Part shown: piece by piece, positions 19,565-24,563 of the stretch
Position numbering within the stretch: position 1 is the stretch's first letter
How the letters are laid out: every line of letters starts with the position of its first letter
Source: a virus
Strand: one strand, 5' to 3'
Virus record (IMG/VR): IMGVR_UViG_3300008261_000202
Span: 1 to 25,407 of that record
Length of the DNA stretch: 25,407 nt
Notes under the pieces: model-generated
The model's database searches: none
The model's input: the letters and a program-made list of their open reading frames with translations, nothing else
Told to the model about the DNA's origin: nothing
Translations under genes and position numbers: made by a program

Positions 19565-19690
19565 CACTGTGCCAGTCGAGGCACTGTCCACTAAACCCCC
19601 CGTTGGGTCGGTTCTGTGGTATTGTATAGGGGTGGTGAGGGAAGGACAACCGACACCCACCCCACAAACGTCAAACTAACTCAAACTAAA
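19565..19690 (+). promoter_or_regulatory. cassette-like leader before the 19691 gene
   Basis: GTGCCAGTCGAGGCACTGTCC (read as GTGCCAGT at 19569 then GGCACTGTCC) is a mosaic cassette hairpin with CAGT/ACTG pairing (19573-19576/19583-19586). A C-rich spacer is followed by TATTGT (19620-19625), a weak -10 candidate; a TTGGGT lies too far upstream (21-base spacing). The remaining leader up to 19690 is purine/C-rich with no ORF. Confidence 0.4.
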
Positions 19691-19891
19691 ATGACTGTTG
19701 ATTTCTCGAAGGATGTGATGCTCGGTATGCTCCGCAAGGGTCAGACTGGAACTCAACTTCTGAACATTCTGGATGTGATTGTTCCTGATGAAACTCCCGA
19801 AATGACTCGTGAGTATGTCTGCGATCAACTGGGTATTGCTGATTGCCCCGAGAATGATGATGAGATTGCTGCTTATCTTGCTGCAGTCTGA
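19691..19891 (+). CDS. small acidic protein, 66 aa
   Basis: Product starts MTVDFSKDVMLGMLRKGQTG and continues TQLLNILDVIVPDETPEMTR. I recall 'MLRKGxTGxQLLxILDxI' as a recurrent cyanophage block, function unknown. An in-frame upstream ATG at 19616 would translate the promoter and is rejected. Ends in AAYLAAV. Confidence 0.8.
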   Translation: MTVDFSKDVMLGMLRKGQTGTQLLNILDVIVPDETPEMTREYVCDQLGIADCPENDDEIAAYLAAV

Positions 19892-19909
19892 TTAAATACA
19901 ACTGATAGA

Positions 19910-19954
19910 GTGCAAGTCCCTGTTACATCCTGATGAGGTGTATCACACTTGCAC
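19910..19954 (+). ncRNA. nested leader hairpin before the 19986 gene
   Basis: GTGCAAGT (19910-19917) pairs with ACTTGCAC (19947-19954); inside, TACA-T-CCT (19924-19931) pairs with AGG-TGTA (19936-19942) around the tetraloop GATG with one bulged T. It lies in a 94-base gap and would form in the leader of the 19986 mRNA. A structured leader or small processed RNA is possible; there is no T-run for a terminator. Confidence 0.45.
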
Positions 19955-19985
19955 CATCAACTTAATTCATTTGTTTTTGAGTCCG

Positions 19986-20174
19986 ATGTTTCTTTCTTGC
20001 CCTGTCTCCTTTGACCTTATTGATGCCGAGTGGTATCAAGATGTAGACAATGCCAAAGAAGATGCTCTTGATTGGAGTGTTGAACTCTCTGGTGAAACTG
20101 TGTTTGTTTATCAAGCAGTTGAGGGTGAAGATGGTGATTATGAGTTTAAGAAACTCTATTCTGTCTGTGCCTGA
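19986..20174 (+). CDS. small acidic protein, 62 aa
   Basis: Product starts MFLSCPVSFDLIDAEWYQDV and continues DNAKEDALDWSVELSGETVF. Acidic alpha/beta layout with a final GDYEFKKLYSV strand. ATG at 19986 is preferred over an in-frame start at 19938 inside the leader hairpin. The stop shares a base with the next ATG. Function unknown. Confidence 0.75.
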   Translation: MFLSCPVSFDLIDAEWYQDVDNAKEDALDWSVELSGETVFVYQAVEGEDGDYEFKKLYSVCA

Positions 20175-20212
20175 TGAGAAGTAAGACATTAACATTCAAG
20201 GCACCCGATAAG

Positions 20213-20326
20213 ATGAAAACTCTCATTCTTATCTTTGCAGTTGCATTTATTTTCTCTCCAAGTGTGAGGAATCTAACTGCAAACACACTTTACACTGTTG
20301 CTGACATTATCAGCACAACTCGGTGA
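20213..20326 (+). CDS. tiny membrane/secreted-type protein, 37 aa
   Basis: Product starts MKTLILIFAVAFIFSPSVRN and ends DIISTTR. The first 18 residues form a span or signal anchor. I recall 36-40 aa cyanophage proteins with 'MKt.ili.A..FifSPS.R..TA..L...ADiI', which supports this start. A longer form beginning at the ATG of 20174, coupled to the upstream stop, adds 13 basic residues and cannot be excluded. Confidence 0.7.
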   Translation: MKTLILIFAVAFIFSPSVRNLTANTLYTVADIISTTR

Positions 20327-20339
20327 GTCCAGTGTTGAG

Positions 20340-20412
20340 ATGTGCCACAAGTTTTAGTGGCACATTACACCCCCCGAACCCCCCTGACCCGTGCTATGAT
20401 TACGGAGTAATC
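20340..20412 (+). promoter_or_regulatory. hairpin-promoter cassette with operator-like palindrome
   Basis: ATGTGCCAC (20340-20348) pairs perfectly with GTGGCACAT (20357-20365). A C-rich spacer is followed by TATGAT (20395-20400), which overlaps GATTAC-GGA-GTAATC (20398-20412). Nearly identical to the cassette at 21795. It drives the broken gene at 20421. Confidence 0.65.
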
Positions 20413-20420
20413 AATCAGAG

Positions 20421-20977
20421 ATGACCTTGGACCGTTCTCAAGTTATCGCAAAGATTCAATCCATCCTGAAACTTCAGAATGGAACTTCTTTTGAGGGTGA
20501 GGCAGATGCTGCTGCCAAGATGATTGACAAACTGTGCAAGCGGCATACCTGAAGAATGAGAATGATGGTAAGTCTCTGCAGGTGATTGGTAGTGAAGCAC
20601 AACAAATCCAAGTGCGTCTCTATTATGATTACCTGGTTCAGGTAATGGAGAATGAGGCAGATGTTGCACATAAAGCAGAGAAAGTTCTTGCTTCTTTGAC
20701 TGGTGCAACTGTTTCTCGCAGTTTCAAGTTGAACTTCCGTAAAGCATTTGCTGATAAGGTTGCAGAACGTCTGCGTGAAATGAAGAAAGCAGAGAACCGA
20801 GTTCACGATGATGCTGATGCAGTGAAGAACAAACTCTCCACGATGCGATTCGGACGTGCTAAGAAAATGAATGGTGCTAACGGTGCTGGTGCTTATGCTG
20901 GTTCCAATGTTGGTGCTGGTGTTTCTCTGAATCGTCAAGCATCTGGATCTGTGACTAAACAACTCTGTGGGGTGTGA
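20421..20977 (+). pseudogene. DUF2786-like gene with internal deletion and frameshift
   Basis: Reading from ATG 20421 gives MTLDRSQVIAKIQSILKLQN..., a DUF2786-like N-terminus with EGEADAAAKMIDKLC, which stops at TGA 20550-20552 (43 aa). The frame one base back is open from 20528 to 20977 and reads YLKNENDGKSLQVIGSEAQQ, VRLYYDYLVQVMENEADVAH and a glycine/alanine-rich tail AGSNVGAGVSLNRQA. I recall intact cyanophage relatives of over 200 aa with both parts in one frame, separated by about 30-40 residues missing here. So a deletion plus frameshift is the simplest reading; no slippery heptamer is seen in the 22-base overlap. Each half might still be made alone. Confidence 0.7.
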
Positions 20978-21023
20978 GTTAATCTCACCTTCCTTTCTTA
21001 TTCACCTTTATTCTTGATACGAG

Positions 21024-21356
21024 ATGAACGCACAACTGACTGTTGATGAGTGCAAAGTGATGTGGGTTGTTGGAGCACTCGAACGACTTGCAACTTTGGG
21101 TATGATTGGTCCTGACATTCCACTGAAACTTTCTTCTAATGCAGTGGAAGATTATCTTGAAATTGACGAGCATCGGCAACTTCTGTTCGATTCTGATTTT
21201 GAAATTGCAACTATTTTCACTGCACTTGCGAATGATGAATGTGATCCAGAAATTCAAGATCCCGATGACCTTAAACCAATCATTGACATGTTGATTGAGT
21301 ATAAGGACAATCGTACTGAGATTGTTCGATACGCACTGATGCAACAAATTGTTTGA
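21024..21356 (+). CDS. acidic unknown protein, 110 aa
   Basis: Product starts MNAQLTVDECKVMWVVGALE and is mostly helical, with DPEIQDPDDLKPIIDMLIEY near residues 75-94. A 46-base T/C-rich gap without a clear promoter precedes it. Its stop shares a base with the next ATG. No domain recognised. Confidence 0.8.
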   Translation: MNAQLTVDECKVMWVVGALERLATLGMIGPDIPLKLSSNAVEDYLEIDEHRQLLFDSDFEIATIFTALANDECDPEIQDPDDLKPIIDMLIEYKDNRTEIVRYALMQQIV

Positions 21357-21610
21357 TGATTATGTTTGAGCAACTTGATTTTCGACCGCACGAGATTCCT
21401 GGTGCAATTCAAGGAAAGTATAAGTTCAGCAATGGATGGAGTATTTCTGTTGTTGCTGGACTTCCTGGAAGTGGATTGTATGGTAGTGTATTAGATGGCA
21501 CTTTTGAAGTTGCAATCTTTCAACCGAATGGTAACATGACCGAAGAGGTAATTGGTTGGAATACAAAAGAGGAAGTAAGTGCAATGATGAAAGTTCTTGT
21601 GCAAGTGTGA
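21356..21610 (+). CDS. conserved phage-type protein, 84 aa
   Basis: Product MIMFEQLDFRPHEIPGAIQG, then YKFSNGWSISVVAGLPGSGL and FEVAIFQPNGNMTEEVIGW. 'M.F..LdF..H.ip..i.......f.NG..iSVV.G...YG' with 'FEVA' and 'V.GW' near the end is a common phage protein of unknown role. Starting at the second ATG (21362) would give 82 aa. Confidence 0.8.
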   Translation: MIMFEQLDFRPHEIPGAIQGKYKFSNGWSISVVAGLPGSGLYGSVLDGTFEVAIFQPNGNMTEEVIGWNTKEEVSAMMKVLVQV

Positions 21611-21615
21611 TAACA

Positions 21616-21771
21616 ATGGAAGACCAAGTTAAACTGTTGATGCAACGGATTCAAGAACTTCAGAAAGAAAGGGATAATGTACCTCAACATCAAGTTCAGG
21701 TGATTGAATCTATTACTGAAGACATCAATTACTATCAGAATCAAATTGATTTTATGGTGAATGAGGTGTAA
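21616..21771 (+). CDS. small coiled-coil protein, 51 aa
   Basis: Product starts MEDQVKLLMQRIQELQKERD and ends YYQNQIDFMVNEV; two heptad-rich helices. ATG 5 bases after the previous stop; an in-frame start at 21556 overlaps that gene and is rejected. Function unknown. Confidence 0.7.
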   Translation: MEDQVKLLMQRIQELQKERDNVPQHQVQVIESITEDINYYQNQIDFMVNEV

Positions 21772-21794
21772 TCTTGAGGTGAGTCGCAGACACC

Positions 21795-21867
21795 ATGTGC
21801 CACCTGTAGAAGTGGCACATTACACTCCCCAAACCCCGTCCCCCCGTGCTATGATTACGAAGTAATC
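21795..21867 (+). promoter_or_regulatory. hairpin-promoter cassette with operator-like palindrome
   Basis: ATGTGCCAC (21795-21803) pairs perfectly with GTGGCACAT (21812-21820). After the C-rich spacer, TATGAT (21850-21855) overlaps GATTAC-GAA-GTAATC (21853-21867). Near copy of the cassette at 20340. Drives the 21881-23377 run. Confidence 0.65.
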
Positions 21868-21880
21868 AAGGGTGATTCAG

Positions 21881-22054
21881 GTGACTGCTGCTCAACGGAT
21901 GGAAAAGCAATTCTTTCTTCACTTCATTTCTCTTGTGAATGAAGTTCAGGGTAAGCAAAAACTTCCTTCGCAGATTCAAGTCAATCGTAAATCTGCTTGG
22001 TGCAAGAAAGTTTCCAATCCCAAGCAAAAGAAAGATGCTCTTGCTCGCATCTGA
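21881..22054 (+). CDS. small basic protein with GTG start, 57 aa
   Basis: By position relative to the sister cassette at 20340, the start is the GTG at 21881 (GTGACTGCT, where the sister has ATGACC), with ribosome site AAGGGTG at 21868. GTG at 21872 and ATG at 21899 are alternatives. Product: VTAAQRMEKQFFLHFISLVN, then VNRKSAWCKKVSNPKQKKDA. The basic C-terminus suggests nucleic-acid contact. Not recognised. Confidence 0.65.
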   Translation: MTAAQRMEKQFFLHFISLVNEVQGKQKLPSQIQVNRKSAWCKKVSNPKQKKDALARI

Positions 22055-22093
22055 ATCTTAATTCTCTTTTCAATCAACAATACTAAACACACA

Positions 22094-22261
22094 ATGATGA
22101 CTTTCTCCGAAGCAATTCAATCTCTGCCTTCTTTCATTTCTGAGATGGAAGCAGATTGGGAAATGGTTTATGATTGGATGATGGAGATGTGTGGACTTGC
22201 TGAGTTCAGTGATGAAGAAACTGCTGAACTTGCAATCACTTATGTACAATACGCAGACTGA
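22094..22261 (+). CDS. small acidic protein, 55 aa
   Basis: Product starts MMTFSEAIQSLPSFISEMEA, then DWEMVYDWMMEMCGLAEFSD. Acidic, methionine- and tryptophan-rich, all-helical. The second ATG (22097) is equally possible. Function unknown. Confidence 0.7.
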   Translation: MMTFSEAIQSLPSFISEMEADWEMVYDWMMEMCGLAEFSDEETAELAITYVQYAD

Positions 22262-22300
22262 ATCTTAATTCTATCTGTCCCACATAAACACAAACAACAA

Positions 22301-22465
22301 ATGCTGATTAAGACTGTTTTCGACATTCAGACCAAACAACCTGTTTATGCTGTGTGTGAAACGAAGACTGAACGTTGTGGTTTTGTGACTTATAGCATTG
22401 TCAAAGCAATTCAAGCAGCACAATGTAAAGACTTCAATCAACTGCAACAACTCATCAATGCCTGA
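22301..22465 (+). CDS. small unknown protein, 54 aa
   Basis: Product starts MLIKTVFDIQTKQPVYAVCE and continues TKTERCGFVTYSIVKAIQAA. A strand-strand-helix layout with three cysteines. A 39-base gap containing CTGTCCCACATAAACAC precedes it. Function unknown. Confidence 0.7.
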   Translation: MLIKTVFDIQTKQPVYAVCETKTERCGFVTYSIVKAIQAAQCKDFNQLQQLINA

Positions 22466-22477
22466 GGGAGAGGAGAA

Positions 22478-22636
22478 ATGTATAATCAAGTGAAGATTAC
22501 TTATCAAGTGCCTTACAATGATTGTGAGTGGAGGTTTCAATCATTTCCGAATGTAAGAGAAGCAGAAAGAATGGTTGAGTTTTACAAATCTTGTGGTTCA
22601 CCTGCTAAACTTATCTCGACACCTGATAACAAATGA
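22478..22636 (+). CDS. small unknown protein, 52 aa
   Basis: ATG follows a strong ribosome site (GGGAGAGGAG, 22466-22475). Product starts MYNQVKITYQVPYNDCEWRF and ends KLISTPDNK; a central helix VREAERMVEFYKSCG. Probably a small ferredoxin-like alpha/beta fold. Function unknown. Confidence 0.7.
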   Translation: MYNQVKITYQVPYNDCEWRFQSFPNVREAERMVEFYKSCGSPAKLISTPDNK

Positions 22637-22752
22637 TGACATTAGGTTGGATATTGTTAATTGGCAAGACTGCAACTGCAATCTGGGCAATTAAAGTTTT
22701 TATTCGAGAGTACAAGTATCTCAAAGCACAAGAAATCAAATGGAAGAAATGA
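22636..22752 (+). CDS. tiny single-span membrane protein, 38 aa
   Basis: Product MTLGWILLIGKTATAIWAIK then VFIREYKYLKAQEIKWKK. One span at about residues 3-22 and a strongly basic tail, so the tail should face the cytoplasm. ATG shares the A of the upstream TGA; ATG 22633 adds one residue. Overlaps the next start by 13 bases. Confidence 0.65.
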   Translation: MTLGWILLIGKTATAIWAIKVFIREYKYLKAQEIKWKK

Positions 22753-22883
22753 TTTTTAGATTCACACCTGATGAACTTGAAGTCCTGCAGTCTATGATTC
22801 AATTCTTTTATGATGTAGGTATTCCTGACCACATCAATCAAGATGATTACGATTCACTGTTCAACAAGGTAATGAGTAACTGA
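22740..22883 (+). CDS. small acidic protein, 47 aa
   Basis: Product starts MEEMIFRFTPDELEVLQSMI and continues QFFYDVGIPDHINQDDYDSL. Helix, loop, acidic helix. ATG at 22740 lies within the end of the membrane peptide gene; the second ATG at 22749 would remove most of the overlap. Function unknown. Confidence 0.65.
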   Translation: MEEMIFRFTPDELEVLQSMIQFFYDVGIPDHINQDDYDSLFNKVMSN

Positions 22884-22886
22884 AAA

Positions 22887-23081
22887 ATGATTTTTATTCA
22901 TCCAGAAAATCACGGTTGTATTTACACTCTTGACTATGAATCCAAAGAGTTGTATTATGCTCCTGTCTATCAAGATAACATTGTAAATCTTTCTGAATTT
23001 GCACCTGTTGACCTTGATAGTTATGATGATGTAACAGAAATACAAAACATTCAACAACAACTGATTGCCATAAACAAATGA
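22887..23081 (+). CDS. small acidic protein, 64 aa
   Basis: Product starts MIFIHPENHGCIYTLDYESK and continues ELYYAPVYQDNIVNLSEFAP. Beta-rich, then a C-terminal glutamine-rich helix EIQNIQQQLIAINK. ATGA overlap to the next gene. Function unknown. Confidence 0.75.
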   Translation: MIFIHPENHGCIYTLDYESKELYYAPVYQDNIVNLSEFAPVDLDSYDDVTEIQNIQQQLIAINK

Positions 23082-23377
23082 AACAAACAGTCAAAGACGT
23101 TATGTATCAACTGGAAAAAATGAATCCTAACGATACAGTCTTCTCTCTTCTTTATACAAAACAAGATGTAAAAGAACTAGAGCATTATGACCCAGTTACT
23201 AATCAAGTAGTTTATCCATACACTGATGAACTCGCAGAAGAAGTTCTTTCTAATCTAGATTGTTATGATGTAATCTATGAAACTGTGTATAAGTGTATGA
23301 ATGATGAAGTCTCTTATCAAGTCGATAAACTCTCAAGACAAGAAGATACTAATGCAGTTGAATCTCCGAGTTATTGA
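23078..23377 (+). CDS. acidic unknown protein, 99 aa
   Basis: Product starts MKQTVKDVMYQLEKMNPNDT and has a YTKQDVKELEHYDPVTNQVV segment and an acidic helix DELAEEVLSNLDCYDVIYET. The N-terminal 'vkdvm.qLekM.pndtvf' resembles phage proteins of the kind 'TVKDLIEELQKMPQDAIV', of unknown role. Last gene of the long run; the non-coding island follows. Confidence 0.75.
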   Translation: MKQTVKDVMYQLEKMNPNDTVFSLLYTKQDVKELEHYDPVTNQVVYPYTDELAEEVLSNLDCYDVIYETVYKCMNDEVSYQVDKLSRQEDTNAVESPSY

Positions 23378-23472
23378 AAAGAATAAGGTAAAATAATCAT
23401 TGCTTACATAAAAACGTTATAAAAGATAATTAAAAAAAATGTATTAAAAAACATATGTTTGTGTTTTGTTCT
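23378..23472. other. AT-rich left edge of the non-coding island
   Basis: No gene. Very AT-rich, with an 8-A run near 23435 and the palindrome AAACATATGTTT (23449-23460), which on the minus strand is followed by T-runs and could end the leftward transcript started at 23567. Confidence 0.4.
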
Positions 23473-23494
23473 TTTTCCACAAGGGTGTGGAAAA
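23473..23494 (+). repeat. inverted pair of TTTTCCACA boxes
   Basis: TTTTCCACA (23473-23481) and its complement TGTGGAAAA (23486-23494) separated by AGGG. The 9-mer is, as I recall, the cyanobacterial DnaA-box form (E. coli: TTATCCACA). The same inverted pair with a 4-base spacer recurs at 23935-23956. Confidence 0.7.
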
Positions 23495-23498
23495 CTTA

Positions 23499-23506
23499 TA
23501 TAAATA
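23499..23506 (+). promoter_or_regulatory. exact late-promoter motif TATAAATA
   Basis: TATAAATA is an exact match to the T4-type late promoter. No gene follows on this strand for about 1 kb, so if used it would make a non-coding transcript across the repeat island. Confidence 0.4.
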
Positions 23507-23566
23507 CCCTTTCTTCTCTGATTTAATACTCTCTAAATCCTTCTAGTTATTGCCGTCTAAGACCGC

Positions 23567-23595
23567 ATTGTATCATAAAACCCTAGAAAAGTCAA
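23567..23595 (-). promoter_or_regulatory. leftward sigma-70 promoter
   Basis: On the minus strand: TTGACT (23595-23590), a 17-base spacer and TACAAT (23572-23567), closer to consensus than most rightward promoters here. No leftward gene lies downstream; the transcript would be antisense to the last small genes or a short RNA ending near the T-runs at about 23430-23455. Confidence 0.5.
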
Positions 23596-23606
23596 GGGCA
23601 AAAATC

Positions 23607-23804
23607 CACTCTGAAAACTGGCACACGATAATTCCCCAGCACAACTTTACAGTTATGTCAATGGGTTTCGTCGATTATAATACCTTATAAGACTTGCACG
23701 ACTCGTAGGACTTATGAGATTCGTGCTCTTTTTATTTGTTCGTGCATGAGACTCGTAGTTCTTATGAGTATTGTTCGTCTTAGGACACTCTGAGAACTGG
23801 CACT
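23607..23804 (+). repeat. direct repeat CACTCTGARAACTGGCAC
   Basis: CACTCTGAAAACTGGCAC (about 23607-23624) and CACTCTGAGAACTGGCAC (about 23786-23803) differ at one position. On the minus strand they read GTGCCAGTT..., sharing the GTGCCA half-arm used by the gene-region cassettes. Confidence 0.6.
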
Positions 23805-23912
23805 TCGTCTTATGCGACTCGTCCATTCGGTGATAGACTTATAGGGTCGGGAGGGAGGGAATAGAATAAAACTCCCATAACTGATAAGTATTACACAGTG
23901 CTGCCTTATAAG

Positions 23913-23975
23913 TTTTCCACAGTTTCCACAATAGTTTTCCACAGGGTTGTGGAAAAAGTATAAAAGTTTTCCACA
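23913..23975 (+). repeat. cluster of TTTTCCACA boxes, candidate origin
   Basis: Exact boxes at 23913-23921 (+), 23935-23943 (+), 23948-23956 (-) and 23967-23975 (+), plus a one-mismatch box GTTTCCACA at 23922-23930. The 23935/23948 pair forms a 9-bp inverted repeat with spacer GGGT. Together with 23473-23494 this makes six exact copies in about 500 bases beside AT-rich DNA, the layout of a DnaA-dependent origin or a DnaA-binding decoy. Confidence 0.6.
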
Positions 23976-23977
23976 GG

Positions 23978-24255
23978 TATCATACCTGGGATACAGTTAT
24001 TAATTATAATTACACAGTACTGTTTCGTTCTTATAATGCAGTCCTTCGTGTTGACAACTGTGCCGTCTTCGAGTATTATGATACCTGGGGTATAGTTATT
24101 AATTCTAATTAAACAGTGCTGTTCTTACAGAATAATCGGAGGTCTCGTTTATACTATACCTGGGTAATACTATTTTATTCTAATTAAACAGCACTGTTTT
24201 GTTCTTATTCGTGGTGCTTCGTCTATTATAATTAAACAGTGTTGTTTAATTCTTA
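23978..24255 (+). repeat. degenerate repeat array ending in AACAGTGCTGTT palindromes
   Basis: Three units begin near 23981, 24080 and 24154 with ATACCTGGG, continue with a TA-rich stretch (GTTATTAATT-like) and TAATTAAACAGTGCTGTT-like palindromes (24012-24023, 24111-24122, 24186-24198), and usually TTCTTA. A fourth palindrome with flanks (24229-24248) and a partial one (23893-23903) lack the first half. Unit spacing is about 99 and 74 bases, so this is not a CRISPR array. Confidence 0.7.
24051..24079 (+). promoter_or_regulatory. consensus promoter inside the repeat array
   Basis: TTGACA (24051-24056), exactly 17 bases, TATTAT (24074-24079), directly leading into the second repeat unit. A strong sigma-70 match with no gene for about 500 bases downstream, so it probably makes a non-coding transcript of the array or acts in origin activation. 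Confidence 0.5.
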
Positions 24256-24563
24256 TCGACAGTTATTTGCGATTGATGGGTATTCTTATACGAAACCGAT
24301 GCCCCCCTAAAATGAAAAATGCCCTACTACCCTAATCTATAAAAGTATGATTGTGCCTTCGAGATTGTCTTTGAGGTTACCTTTAAGAAAAAAAAATTTC
24401 GACCAAACCAAAACCACCCATAAGGAAGAGTTAGAGTATTTTGTAATAACACTCGTAGAACTTATGAGAATTATGATTGAAAACTTGAAAAAAAAAATTT
24501 CCGAGGGGTGGAAAAAGTGCAAAAGGTTGATATATAAATGGAAAAAGAATAACATGAGAGGAT
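24256..24563. other. non-coding AT-rich stretch with A-tracts
   Basis: No convincing gene. Two A-tracts, A9TTTC (from 24388) and A10TTTCC (from 24488), lie 100 bases apart and could bend DNA. One copy of the 18-mer repeat is at 24451. A lysine-rich open frame here is discussed under rejected items. Confidence 0.5.

Larger units (their letters stand above)
23701..24468 (+). repeat. 18-mer ACTCGTAGNNCTTATGAG in three copies
   Basis: Copies at 23701-23718 (NN=GA), 23751-23768 (TT) and 24451-24468 (AA) are identical outside the two central bases. The arms CTCGTAG and CTTATGAG are imperfectly complementary (G-T wobbles), so it can be a weak hairpin or a dimeric protein site. The spacing is irregular. 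Confidence 0.75.

Noticed and set aside
19930-19937. Hammerhead ribozyme core CTGATGAG
   Set aside because: The required downstream GAAA and the cleavage-site stem are missing; the bases sit in the loop and stem of a simpler hairpin.
20528-20552. Programmed frameshift joining the two DUF2786-like frames
   Set aside because: No slippery heptamer or following structure is visible in the 22-base overlap, and the linker seems deleted, so a broken gene is simpler.
23978-24255. CRISPR array
   Set aside because: Units are degenerate, unevenly spaced (about 99 and 74 bases) and there is no constant repeat with uniform unique spacers; no cas gene nearby.
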